Notes: generated from the sequence alone by a model not told the origin. Positions 1 through 5,323 are shown, numbered from the stretch's first letter. The stretch: DNA of 5,401 nucleotides from Candidatus Anoxychlamydiales bacterium (GCA_011064905.1 JAAKFW010000115.1:1-5401); one strand, 5' to 3'. Program-made: numbers and translations.

Positions 1-1
1 A

Positions 2-493
2 ATGCAAAAGATTAGACAATGGAAGGAATTGCCTCTTTCTAAGGATTTAATTTTTGAAATTCACAGAACAATTACAGATCAAACTTTAGATAATTCAGAC
101 GGTGCAGGAAGGTTACGAAAAGCAGATGAGTCGGTGGTCGTAGAGGAATGTTTTTCAGGAGATGTTTTGCACGATCCACCGCATGCAGATGAACTGCCAG
201 AAAGATTGGAAGCCATGTGTGATTTTGCGAATGGGAAAACGCCTGATCAATTTATTCATCCAGCTATTCGTGCAATCATTTTACATTTTTGGTTGGCTTA
301 TGATCATCCTTTCATAGATGGAAATGGAAGGACGGCTCGTGCTTTATTTTATTGGTTAATGTTGCGTCATGGATATTGGCTTTTTGAGTTTATTTCTATA
401 TCTGAAATTATTTTAAAAGCCCCTGTTCAGTATGGAAAAGCTTTTCTTTATACGGAAACTGATGAAAATGATCTAACTTATTCATCAAACTGA
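2..493 (+). CDS. Fic-domain protein, catalytic core (5'-partial, frameshifted)
   Basis: Fic proteins transfer AMP or another phosphate-containing group from a nucleotide onto a hydroxyl side chain of a target protein. The piece carries the full signature [12 protein letters not shown] at residues 102-113, matching HxFx(D/E)GNGRxxR, with the presumed catalytic histidine at 102. Upstream are the [15 protein letters not shown] helix (about 86-100) and a likely target-binding flap (about 45-60). The first visible Met is probably internal, because relatives have roughly 100 or more residues before this point, so the true start lies left of the window. The N-terminal inhibitory-helix motif of class II Fic proteins would also lie there and cannot be checked. 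The frame ends early at DLTYSSN-stop. In relatives the sequence after DLTY continues as a helix, and that helix resumes in another frame at 495. This is therefore the front of a broken gene. The family call is firm; activity is doubtful. Confidence 0.85.
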   Translation: MQKIRQWKELPLSKDLIFEIHRTITDQTLDNSDGAGRLRKADESVVVEECFSGDVLHDPPHADELPERLEAMCDFANGKTPDQFIHPAIRAIILHFWLAYDHPFIDGNGRTARALFYWLMLRHGYWLFEFISISEIILKAPVQYGKAFLYTETDENDLTYSSN

Positions 494-494
494 A

Positions 495-803
495 GTGATC
501 CGGAAATCAATGAAATTATTACATGATTACATTAACCATAAAGCAGATGAGTTAAATGAGGTGGAATTACTAGTTAAAAGAGATGGAGATTTTAACTCCA
601 GACAAGAATCTTTGTTGGCTCACGCTCTGCGTCATCCAGGAGCAAGTTATACCATTGAAGTTCATAAAAATAGCCATCGTATTGCATATGATACTGCTAG
701 GCATGATTTGCAAGATTTATCTAAAAAGGGGGTGTTAAAAATGGAAAAAAAAGGAAAGGCATTTATTTTTAAAGCGCCAATTGATTTAGCTAATGTTTTA
801 TAG
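495..803 (+). CDS. C-terminal winged-helix part of the broken Fic gene
   Basis: This frame continues the Fic protein after a frameshift. Read without needing a start codon, it begins [13 protein letters not shown] from 477, which is what should follow DLTY in the upstream piece. Residues 1-35 are a helix ([19 protein letters not shown]) linking the Fic core to the tail. Residues about 36-93 look like a winged-helix domain: helices around [10 protein letters not shown] and [21 protein letters not shown], then a wing, [11 protein letters not shown]. Such tails are common in Fic proteins of this length class. The only start available for independent translation is GTG at 495, with no convincing Shine-Dalgarno sequence, so a separate protein is unlikely. 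Shifting from the upstream frame needs a net gain of 2 bases modulo 3, so the gene has lost 2, 5 or 8 bases, or the read has an error. It is most likely a pseudogene half. Confidence 0.7.
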   Translation: MIRKSMKLLHDYINHKADELNEVELLVKRDGDFNSRQESLLAHALRHPGASYTIEVHKNSHRIAYDTARHDLQDLSKKGVLKMEKKGKAFIFKAPIDLANVL

Positions 804-813
804 AATAAAAAAT

Positions 814-875
814 AGATCTTATCATTTGATTTAGTCGAAATGGAAGAGGAGAGGTATTTATCAGAATTTTTGATT
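814..875 (+). repeat. Dispersed imperfect repeat, copy A
   Basis: The stretch aligns with 4148-4208 with about 32 of the first 40 positions identical (ATCATTTGAT, then CGAAAT, then GAGGAGAG) and shares TCAGAA and TTTTGATT further on, with one extra base here. It lies between the convergent Fic fragment and nucleotidyltransferase gene, in the same orientation as copies 3482-3561 and 4146-4241. The inverted repeat that is near perfect in the 4149-4170 copy is degraded here. Confidence 0.6.
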
Positions 876-1416
876 AATTCTTTTTCAAAAGTTCTAAAAA
901 TTTTTTAAACTTTCTCAAGTGACCTTCATTTTTTGACCATCTTCTGATTTCATTTATATCAATTTTTTGAGAGGCTGTTTTACAGATTATAAGAGCTTGA
1001 TCTAGGCTTTGTTTATCATCCCAATGATAAAAAGCTGCGAGCCTGTCTTTAACGCTATCTGTAGCGGTTAGCATCTTAATTGTTCCAAGAGGTGTTCTAT
1101 GATATTCATAATTAACAATAGGTTCATTGCCAATAGCTATAGGAGGAGCTACAAAATCGATATAATAGTCACAGTCTTTATGTATAAAACGACCCCCTTT
1201 TTCATAAAAATCTAATTCATTCAGAGCTTTTGCAATTTTCTTCTTGTCTTCATAAACCACATAATCTAAATCATAGGATTGATAACGATTTTGAGAATAA
1301 ATAGAGACACATCCTCCTCCTACTAAAATACTGTCTATACTATGGTCTTTTAGTTTTTTAGAGATAATAGCGGCAAGCTTCTCAAGAGTTATTTTTTTAA
1401 AGTCAATTTCACTCAT
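874..1416 (-). CDS. Putative nucleotidyltransferase (AbiEii/DUF6036-like), second gene of a wHTH-NTase cassette
   Basis: The protein is a small cytoplasmic member of the polymerase-beta-like nucleotidyltransferase superfamily. The diagnostic block is LVGGGCVSIYSQNRYQSYDLDYVV (starting at residue 31) with the GGG turn at 33-35 and candidate metal-binding aspartates D49 and D51. A third acidic strand is IDFVAPP with D87. A conserved helical region follows, TDSVKDRLAAFYHWDD (119-134), which resembles the C-terminal part of AbiEii-type and DUF6036-type proteins. No HEPN, protease or membrane segment is seen. The ATG overlaps the stop of the upstream winged-helix gene as ATGA, implying translational coupling, and AAGGAAAG lies at ribosome-binding distance. 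In AbiE-type systems a winged-helix antitoxin precedes a nucleotidyltransferase toxin, and this order matches. The toxin role and the substrate (tRNA, nucleotide or protein) are inference. A non-toxic nucleotidyltransferase remains possible. Confidence 0.75.
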   Translation of the reverse strand: MSEIDFKKITLEKLAAIISKKLKDHSIDSILVGGGCVSIYSQNRYQSYDLDYVVYEDKKKIAKALNELDFYEKGGRFIHKDCDYYIDFVAPPIAIGNEPIVNYEYHRTPLGTIKMLTATDSVKDRLAAFYHWDDKQSLDQALIICKTASQKIDINEIRRWSKNEGHLRKFKKFLELLKKN

Positions 1417-1748
1417 AAAGGCTTTCCTTTTCTTCGAGGCCTTTTTCTGATTTTTGGCTCATAATATTGATTTTTAAATTCTTGAGGTAAAAATGTATAA
1501 GCTTTTTCTAGTAATGTTTTTAATTCTTGTAAAAAGGGGTATCTCGGATTGAATTGATAGATTCTAGTCTTTCCTTCTAAAAAACTGACAATTATTCCTC
1601 CTACTTCTAATCTATCTAAAGCTTTTTGAATTGGAGATAAAGCTTTTTGAAACGTTTGGCTGAGTTGTCTCCCATAGCAACGTTGATTAATTAAAAGGAA
1701 GAAAAGGATTTTTTCTATGTTTTTTCCTCCAAATAGCGGCTCTAGCAT
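1413..1748 (-). CDS. Winged-helix transcriptional regulator, likely autorepressor/antitoxin partner
   Basis: This small basic DNA-binding protein is the first gene of a two-gene operon. Residues 1-20 (MLEPLFGGKNIEKILFFLLI) form the first helix in the style 'LFGsKtRekiLlfLl' typical of single-domain winged-helix regulators that sit before nucleotidyltransferases. The helix-turn-helix covers about 25-50, with SPIQKALDRLEVGG (38-51) as the recognition helix. The wing is IVSFLEGKTRIYQF (53-66), followed by NPRYPFLQELKTLLEKA. The tail KIRKRPRRKGKP is strongly basic. At 111 residues it lacks the extra C-terminal antitoxin domain of classical AbiEi. The start is ATG at 1748, with only a weak AGGT ahead of it. 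A consensus promoter overlapped by a 23-bp palindrome lies just upstream, so self-repression is the natural inference. ArsR/MarR-like regulators are the alternative family label. Confidence 0.75.
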   Translation of the reverse strand: MLEPLFGGKNIEKILFFLLINQRCYGRQLSQTFQKALSPIQKALDRLEVGGIIVSFLEGKTRIYQFNPRYPFLQELKTLLEKAYTFLPQEFKNQYYEPKIRKRPRRKGKPL

Positions 1749-1772
1749 TTAGTGTACCTACATTTTAGGTTA

Positions 1773-1795
1773 TATGACCCATTATATGGGTTATA
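1773..1795. promoter_or_regulatory. Palindromic operator candidate over the -10 box
   Basis: The arms ACCCAT (1777-1782) and ATGGGT (1786-1791) flank a 3-base centre. After one mismatch (1776/1792) the symmetry continues for three more pairs, giving 9 of 10 pairs over 23 bp. It covers the -10 element and the expected transcription start. A dimeric winged-helix protein such as the first gene of the operon would be the expected ligand. The symmetry is seen; the binding is inferred. Confidence 0.6.
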
Positions 1796-1809
1796 GATTA
1801 ATTTGTCAA
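1781..1809 (-). promoter_or_regulatory. Consensus sigma-70 promoter of the wHTH-NTase operon
   Basis: Read on the minus strand, TTGACA (1809-1804) and TATAAT (1786-1781) are both exact consensus hexamers, separated by exactly 17 bases. Transcription would begin near 1774, giving a leader of about 26 bases before the ATG at 1748. No other promoter in the window matches as well. The -10 box is buried in the palindrome at 1773-1795. Confidence 0.8.
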
Positions 1810-1949
1810 AATTTAAAGATATTATTGCAAGTAACTGATTGTTAAACCTTGAGAATGAAACTTAAATTGCAAGACAATAGCCTGGTTTTTGCTGAACATA
1901 TTCGCTCTTTCTGAGAGTTATGATAGTTTTAATGCTATCTAATGGATCT

Positions 1950-3263
1950 CTATTTTCCTCGTCCGCTTTTACCAGCTGAATTAAATTTACCACGGTACGT
2001 TGATGCATTTTGGCGAGATCTTTCGCTCCTAGTAGAATAATGGTTTCTTGCATTACCTGAAAATTGCTTTTTGCCACCACGTGCATTACGTCCATTCATA
2101 ATCGGTTCTGCCTTAATAGATGGGTCCGGTTCATACCCGGGAATTATCGTTTTTGGTAATTCGCGCTTGATAAGTATTTCAATATCTTTAAGCAGTTTAA
2201 GTTCGTCGATACATACCAATGATACAGCTTCTCCTTCACGACCGGCGCGACCGGTACGACCGATACGGTGTACATAATCTTCAGCTACATTTGGTAATTC
2301 AAAGTTTACAACATGTGGTAGTTGATCTATGTCGAGCCCTCGAGCTGCGATGTCGGTTGCAACGAGTACACGTATAGAGTTCTCTTTGAATCTCGATAGA
2401 GCTAGAGTGCGTGCTCCTTGGCTTTTGTTGCCATGAATAGCAGCAGCTGTTATTCCGTTTTTTTCTAGGTGTCCGGCTAGTCGATTCGCTCCATGTTTGG
2501 TTCTAGTGAAGACCAGTACTTGTGGCCATTTTTTTGAATTAATCAAATGAGTTAATAGTTCGCTTTTGCGTTTGCGATCAACTGGATATATTAACTGCTC
2601 TATTTGTTCAGCTTCAAGATTATTGCTTGCAACTTCAATCATTATCGGAGAGTTTAGAAGATTGTCAGCAAGTCTCTTAATATCTTTTGAGAAAGTTGCT
2701 GAAAATAGCAGATTTTGTCTTTTCTTTGGTAAAAGATTAATGATTTTTTTTACATCATGAATAAATCCCATATCTAACATGCGATCAGCTTCGTCTAAGA
2801 CTAGAATTTCTACTTTAGAGAGATCTACAGTTTTTTGGTTGGCATGATCCAGCAATCTTCCCGGAGTGGCTACTAAGATGTCTACACCACTGCGTAGTTT
2901 TGAGATTTGCGGATTAATATTGACTCCACCAAAGACTGTTGCAGATTTTAAAGATAAATATTTACCATAAACATCTACGCTCATCGCTACTTGGGCAGCT
3001 AGTTCACGTGTTGGGGTAAGGATCAAAGCACGCGGTGAGCGAGATCGCTGAGATCTACTTGGAGTGTGCTTGTTTAAGAGGTGTAGTAAAGGCAGGGTAA
3101 ATCCTGCTGTTTTACCTGTGCCGGTTTGAGCTCTACCCATAATGTCAAGCCCTTTAAGGATTACAGGAATACTTTGAAGTTGAATAGAGGTAGGTTTAGT
3201 GTAACCTTTTTCTAAAACAGCTTTAACTAGTTCGGCCGAAAGACCGAGGGAATCAAATGACAT
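1950..3263 (-). CDS. rhlE: ATP-dependent RNA helicase RhlE (DEAD-box)
   Basis: This 437-aa cytoplasmic enzyme unwinds short RNA duplexes using ATP, with likely roles in ribosome assembly and RNA turnover. All family motifs are present in order: Q motif GYTKPTSIQ (20-28), I AQTGTGKT (45-52), Ia PTRELA (84-89), Ib TPGR (133-136), II DEAD (157-160), III SAT (188-190), IV VFTRT (251-255), [11 protein letters not shown] (302-311) and [10 protein letters not shown] (332-339). A basic Arg/Gly/Ser/Asn-rich tail runs from about 390 to the end. The ATG at 3263 was chosen because it gives MSFDSLGLS, the RhlE N-terminus, with GGAG eight bases upstream. A GTG at 3284 would add seven residues and bury that site. 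Compared from memory with E. coli RhlE, long stretches are identical, including [13 protein letters not shown] before the tail. It is divergent from the cold-shock gene. By eye its interior is GC-richer than its neighbours, so horizontal transfer is possible. The gene appears intact. Confidence 0.95.
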   Translation of the reverse strand: MSFDSLGLSAELVKAVLEKGYTKPTSIQLQSIPVILKGLDIMGRAQTGTGKTAGFTLPLLHLLNKHTPSRSQRSRSPRALILTPTRELAAQVAMSVDVYGKYLSLKSATVFGGVNINPQISKLRSGVDILVATPGRLLDHANQKTVDLSKVEILVLDEADRMLDMGFIHDVKKIINLLPKKRQNLLFSATFSKDIKRLADNLLNSPIMIEVASNNLEAEQIEQLIYPVDRKRKSELLTHLINSKKWPQVLVFTRTKHGANRLAGHLEKNGITAAAIHGNKSQGARTLALSRFKENSIRVLVATDIAARGLDIDQLPHVVNFELPNVAEDYVHRIGRTGRAGREGEAVSLVCIDELKLLKDIEILIKRELPKTIIPGYEPDPSIKAEPIMNGRNARGGKKQFSGNARNHYSTRSERSRQNASTYRGKFNSAGKSGRGK

Positions 3264-3659
3264 ATAAAATGCTCCAAAAGCCACCTGTTATAAGCCTTTC
3301 TCTAATAATTGATCCAGGTAGAATGTTATTAATTTAATCTGAAAGGACATTAATGATCACATTAAAGGCTATAAATATCAAGGAGTAAGATTATTTGTTT
3401 TTTTTAATTATTGAAAATATTTATGTTATGTTTTTTAGAGAATTTTTACATAAAAGTTTTTCTCCCATTAAATAAATAAACTTAAGGTTGGTTTTTTTTG
3501 GGATTATGGTGGAGTGGAGATGTTTTCAGAAATTTTAATTGTGGTTTTGTTAGTGAAAATACAATCTTAACCATCTAATAATCATCTATATAAGGTTGCT
3601 TCATTTTGGGGAGTGAAATTTTTATAAGTACTTTTCTTTTAGATTTATTAGAAATAAGC
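3264..3659. other. Divergent intergenic region between rhlE and the cold-shock gene
   Basis: This is a long AT-rich gap with no convincing gene. On the rhlE side, GGAG serves the helicase start. A minus-strand TTGATA (3381-3376) followed after 17 bases by GATCAT is only a weak promoter candidate. The stretch 3482-3561 is a diverged copy of the dispersed repeat. A 16-codon ATG frame at 3520-3570 lies inside that repeat and is not called. The rest is runs of A and T without clear structure. Confidence 0.5.
3482..3561 (+). repeat. Dispersed imperfect repeat, copy upstream of csp
   Basis: The copy aligns with 4146-4241. Both begin TTAAGGT, then share GGAG..GAGA, then TTCAGAAnTTTTnATTG (about 24 of 31 positions from 3511), then GTTTTnTTAnTGAAAATA (17 of 21 positions at the end). 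A gap of about ten bases is needed in this copy between the last two blocks. It is in direct orientation with the other copies. With 4146-4241 it brackets the cold-shock gene. Confidence 0.5.
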
Positions 3660-3760
3660 TATAATGTTTCGAAATTGCTCAAATGAATGAGCCCCATCGA
3701 TATAATTTGAAAATATATTTGTGGTTTTATTTAAATATTTTAAAAGAAAGGAAAATTCAA
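3660..3760 (+). promoter_or_regulatory. Candidate promoter and leader of the cold-shock gene
   Basis: Two TATAAT hexamers occur, at 3660-3665 and 3701-3706. The second has TTGCTC (3675-3680) upstream, but at a 20-base spacing, so the -35 match is poor. Use of the second would give a leader of roughly 48 bases, ending in AAAGGA (3747-3752), eight bases before the ATG. An inverted repeat GCTCA-6-TGAGC (3677-3692) sits between the -35-like and -10 elements and could be an operator. No classical long cold-box leader can be recognised. Confidence 0.35.
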
Positions 3761-3967
3761 ATGGCTAAATCCAAAGGTAAAGTTAAATTTTTTAATTCAC
3801 AAAAAGGCTTCGGCTTCATCACACCTGATGCAGGTGGGAAGGAACTATTCGTTCATGTTAACAGTCTTGCAGGTGGCACTGACTCTTTAAGCGAAGGGCA
3901 AGTAGTTGAATATGATGAAGAAGAAGGTCGCAAAGGCCCTGAAGCTAAAAATGTTGAAGGTTTATAG
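3761..3967 (+). CDS. Cold-shock domain protein (CspA family)
   Basis: The 68-aa single cold-shock domain protein binds single-stranded RNA and DNA and melts weak RNA structures. RNP1 is KGFGFI (15-20) inside GKVKFFNSQKGFGFI. RNP2 is LFVHVN (29-34), where most relatives have VFVHFS, so one of the usual aromatic residues is replaced by Val. The C-terminus GPEAKNVEGL matches the family's GPqAanV ending. The length is typical. The ATG at 3761 was chosen over an in-frame upstream ATG at 3683 because AAAGGA lies eight bases before it and because the upstream 26 residues have no family counterpart. It is divergent from rhlE, and both products act on RNA structure. It is flanked by direct repeats at 3482-3561 and 4146-4241. 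Whether it is induced by cold cannot be told from the sequence. There are many paralogues, so no specific csp letter is assigned. Confidence 0.93.
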   Translation: MAKSKGKVKFFNSQKGFGFITPDAGGKELFVHVNSLAGGTDSLSEGQVVEYDEEEGRKGPEAKNVEGL

Positions 3968-4041
3968 TAACCAGTTTGCTTCAAAGGAACTCTACAGTCT
4001 TCTATTCTTATGATGTGTTGATAAAATATATATGTATATAT

Positions 4042-4066
4042 AGGAAAGCTATCCAATGGCTTTCCT
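4042..4066 (+). terminator. Hairpin downstream of the cold-shock gene, terminator-like
   Basis: AGGAAAGC (4042-4049) pairs with GCTTTCCT (4059-4066), an 8-bp stem plus a possible U-G pair around a 7-base loop, 75 bases after the csp stop. The following tract TCAATATCTTT is U-rich at best, so intrinsic termination may be weak. An alternating TA run precedes it. No better terminator for csp is visible. Confidence 0.5.
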
Positions 4067-4145
4067 TCAATATCTTTGCAAAGAATTCTTGAAGGTGTGT
4101 TGTCAATGCAAATTCGAATAGATGTCTCTAGAGATTTAAGAGAAT

Positions 4146-4241
4146 TAAGGTCAGATCATTTGATCTGGCCGAAATAGAGGAGGAGAGACGCATTCAGAAC
4201 TTTTGATTGGAATAAATATTCTAGTTTTATTAATGAAAATA
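4146..4241 (+). repeat. Dispersed imperfect repeat, longest copy, with hairpin
   Basis: This is the reference copy of the family in this window. It contains an inverted repeat GGTCAGATCA-TT-TGATCTGGCC (4149-4170), ten pairs as RNA counting one U-G, then a purine tract GAGGAGGAGAG, then TTCAGAACTTTTGATTG, then an AT-rich end. Its first 61 bases match 814-875 and most of its length matches 3482-3561. It lies between the convergent csp and membrane-protein genes. A MITE-like element, an intergenic structural repeat, or the decayed 3' end of a gene family are all possible. Confidence 0.6.
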
Positions 4242-4282
4242 ATTTTTTTAGTAATTGCTTGAAACTATAAGTAAAAGCAAAA

Positions 4283-4969
4283 TTAGAGAATAAATAATCC
4301 GGCTCTTGCTGCAATCATTGCAATAGAAAGGAAAGCACCTCCTATGCCAATCGAAGAATATCCAGTCATATTGCGAGTATTACAAGCTTCCCAACCAGAT
4401 TGCAATGCCAAAGGAACTCCAAGATACTTTGCATATGGAGTTTTTGCCATTTCTTTTTGAGTAATTCGACTTTTCACATGAGATACAAGCAATGCAATAG
4501 CAGCTCCTATAGCTAAGTAAGGAGCTAACTGAATAGCGGTAATTTTTACAGCTAATCCAAAAAAAGGAATTCTTGCAAGAAAGGCGAAGGCAGCTCCAGT
4601 AATTGCACATATATGCCACGTTGCAATAGCTCCCCAAGCAATAGCATTTAAAGTTGGATTTAAAGTATTAAGAGGGCGATGTTTTAAATTTTTTGCATCA
4701 TAAAAATGGCCGACAGTAAAATATTCAATACAATCACGACAAGCAATCATATCATTTGCTACGCCATAACCGACACCGGTAAGCACTGTCATTCCTATAA
4801 TTTTTATTGCTTCCCATGGAGCTAATACTGCGGTAATGGCTAAACCAGTTGCAGTTGCAGCTGTAATTATTAAATGCTTATATCCTTGGTTAATAAGAGG
4901 AAGATTTTGGAGTTTTTTTGTTTTAGATAAAGGGGGATTGCTACTTATAGGATGTGATGTAAATGCCAT
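4283..4969 (-). CDS. Multi-pass membrane protein of unknown function
   Basis: I do not recognise this 228-aa protein. It has a hydrophilic, Ser/Pro/Lys-containing N-terminus (1-31) without a cleavable signal, then hydrophobic segments at about 32-50, 56-73, 108-130, 136-163 and 205-226, suggesting four or five membrane spans. The polar loop between spans two and three holds the most distinctive sequence: NDMIACRDCIEYFTVGHFYD (72-91) with a CxxC pair (C77, C80) and two candidate ligands, H88 and D91, followed by LNPTLNAIAWGAIATWH (103-119). This pattern looks like a conserved functional loop rather than filler, and metal or redox chemistry is conceivable, but no function is claimed. The ATG at 4969 is preceded by GGAG seven bases upstream, and a TTAACT-N17-TATAAT promoter lies at 5002-5030. 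It is a single-gene unit, convergent with csp. The gene looks intact and expressed. Confidence 0.85.
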   Translation of the reverse strand: MAFTSHPISSNPPLSKTKKLQNLPLINQGYKHLIITAATATGLAITAVLAPWEAIKIIGMTVLTGVGYGVANDMIACRDCIEYFTVGHFYDAKNLKHRPLNTLNPTLNAIAWGAIATWHICAITGAAFAFLARIPFFGLAVKITAIQLAPYLAIGAAIALLVSHVKSRITQKEMAKTPYAKYLGVPLALQSGWEACNTRNMTGYSSIGIGGAFLSIAMIAARAGLFIL

Positions 4970-5001
4970 AAAATATCTCCATTATTAATTTAATGTCTTA
5001 A

Positions 5002-5030
5002 ATTATATATGCGTTGAATTCTAAAGTTAA
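5002..5030 (-). promoter_or_regulatory. Promoter of the membrane-protein gene
   Basis: On the minus strand TTAACT (5030-5025, four of six consensus bases) is followed after 17 bases by an exact TATAAT (5007-5002). Transcription would start near 4995, about 25 bases before the ATG at 4969, leaving room for the GGAG ribosome binding site. Confidence 0.6.
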
Positions 5031-5119
5031 AGCTTTTTCTTTGTGCAGGATAAAAATTTTCTTGCTTTTGTTGATTTACTGTCTAATTTTAATATCTATT
5101 TTTTTAATTAATTGTATAT

Positions 5120-5242
5120 TTAACCAATTATTTTCTTCTGATGCTTAGTTAAGGATTTGAGCCAATCCCTAACAGATTCTTTTCCATTTGTCTCTTTCCA
5201 AAAAACAACAGAAACAATCTTTTTAGGATGGGAATAATGCAA
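5120..5242 (-). pseudogene. Remnant of a HigB/Gp49-type (RelE superfamily) toxin
   Basis: Translated from a TTG at 5242, the frame gives about 40 residues containing HPKKIVSVVFWKETNG and then KESVRDWLKSLTKHQKKIIG before a TAA. This matches the start of phage-derived Gp49-like/HigB toxins, whose N-terminus reads roughly 'krl..vfyrtaaGnEPVReWLksLskedrkiIGeDIk'. Intact members are about 100-120 residues and act as ribosome-dependent mRNA cleaving toxins. Everything after the IIG position, including the catalytic C-terminal strands, is missing. No ATG exists in the open frame back to the stop at 5284-5282, and no Shine-Dalgarno sequence precedes the TTG. An eight-T run at 5241-5248 lies at the would-be start. 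The usual downstream XRE antitoxin is not seen: the next minus-strand sequence is the promoter of the membrane-protein gene. It is a dead fragment, most likely non-functional. Confidence 0.7.
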
Positions 5243-5287
5243 AAAAAAGTTCTGGATGTTATTTAATTTATTAATAATAAGCTAGTT

Positions 5288-5323
5288 AGGAGTGGAGGAG
5301 GGGAGAGCCGAACTCTATTTTAG
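5288..5323 (+). repeat. Possible diverged fourth copy of the dispersed repeat
   Basis: A GC-richer purine tract, GGAGTGGAGGAGGGGAGAG, followed by CCGAACTCTATTTT, resembles the GAGGAGGAGAG...CAGAACTTTT core of the other copies, with several mismatches and a short gap. The purine bias makes chance similarity likely. The rest of the window to 5401 is AT-rich with no gene that I can see. Confidence 0.25.

Noticed and set aside
1900..1949. Possible terminator after rhlE (GATAG...CTATC hairpin)
   Set aside because: The stem is only five pairs and no U-run follows.
1862..2095. A 77-codon minus-strand frame overlapping the 3' end of rhlE and running past it
   Set aside because: It lies out of frame with a complete RhlE tail, has no recognisable domain and no good ribosome binding site; it is read as a chance frame.
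2071..2760. Plus-strand frames (2071-2277 and 2566-2760) antisense to rhlE
   Set aside because: Both are mirror frames of the helicase coding sequence with low-complexity translation.
3264..3284. GTG start seven codons upstream for RhlE
   Set aside because: The GGAG for the ATG at 3263 lies inside this extension, and family members begin MSFDSLGLS.
3520..3570. 16-residue hydrophobic peptide frame (MFSEILIVVLLVKIQS) with GGAG ahead
   Set aside because: It lies in a dispersed repeat copy. The ATG is ACG in the 4146-4241 copy, so conservation of a peptide is not supported, although a small membrane peptide cannot be excluded.
3683..3760. 26-residue N-terminal extension of the cold-shock protein from an upstream ATG
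   Set aside because: It has no counterpart in the family, contains a TATAAT promoter candidate, and the ATG at 3761 has a better ribosome binding site.
3853..4056. Minus-strand frame antisense to csp
   Set aside because: It is antisense to a clear cold-shock gene, with no family features.
4025..4177. Open plus-strand frame of about 50 codons downstream of csp
   Set aside because: It has no ATG at its front and no Shine-Dalgarno sequence, it runs through a hairpin and a repeat, and its product is not recognised.
4380..4637. Alternative minus-strand frame inside the membrane-protein gene
   Set aside because: The Cys/Ser/Tyr-rich translation is typical of an out-of-frame shadow of hydrophobic codons.
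5289..5323. Minus-strand GAGTTCGGCTCTC followed by a C-rich run, resembling a tRNA T-arm and acceptor 3' half, possibly an integration scar
   Set aside because: The T-stem has only three pairs, no CCA or 5' half is present, and similarity to the dispersed repeat explains it as well.
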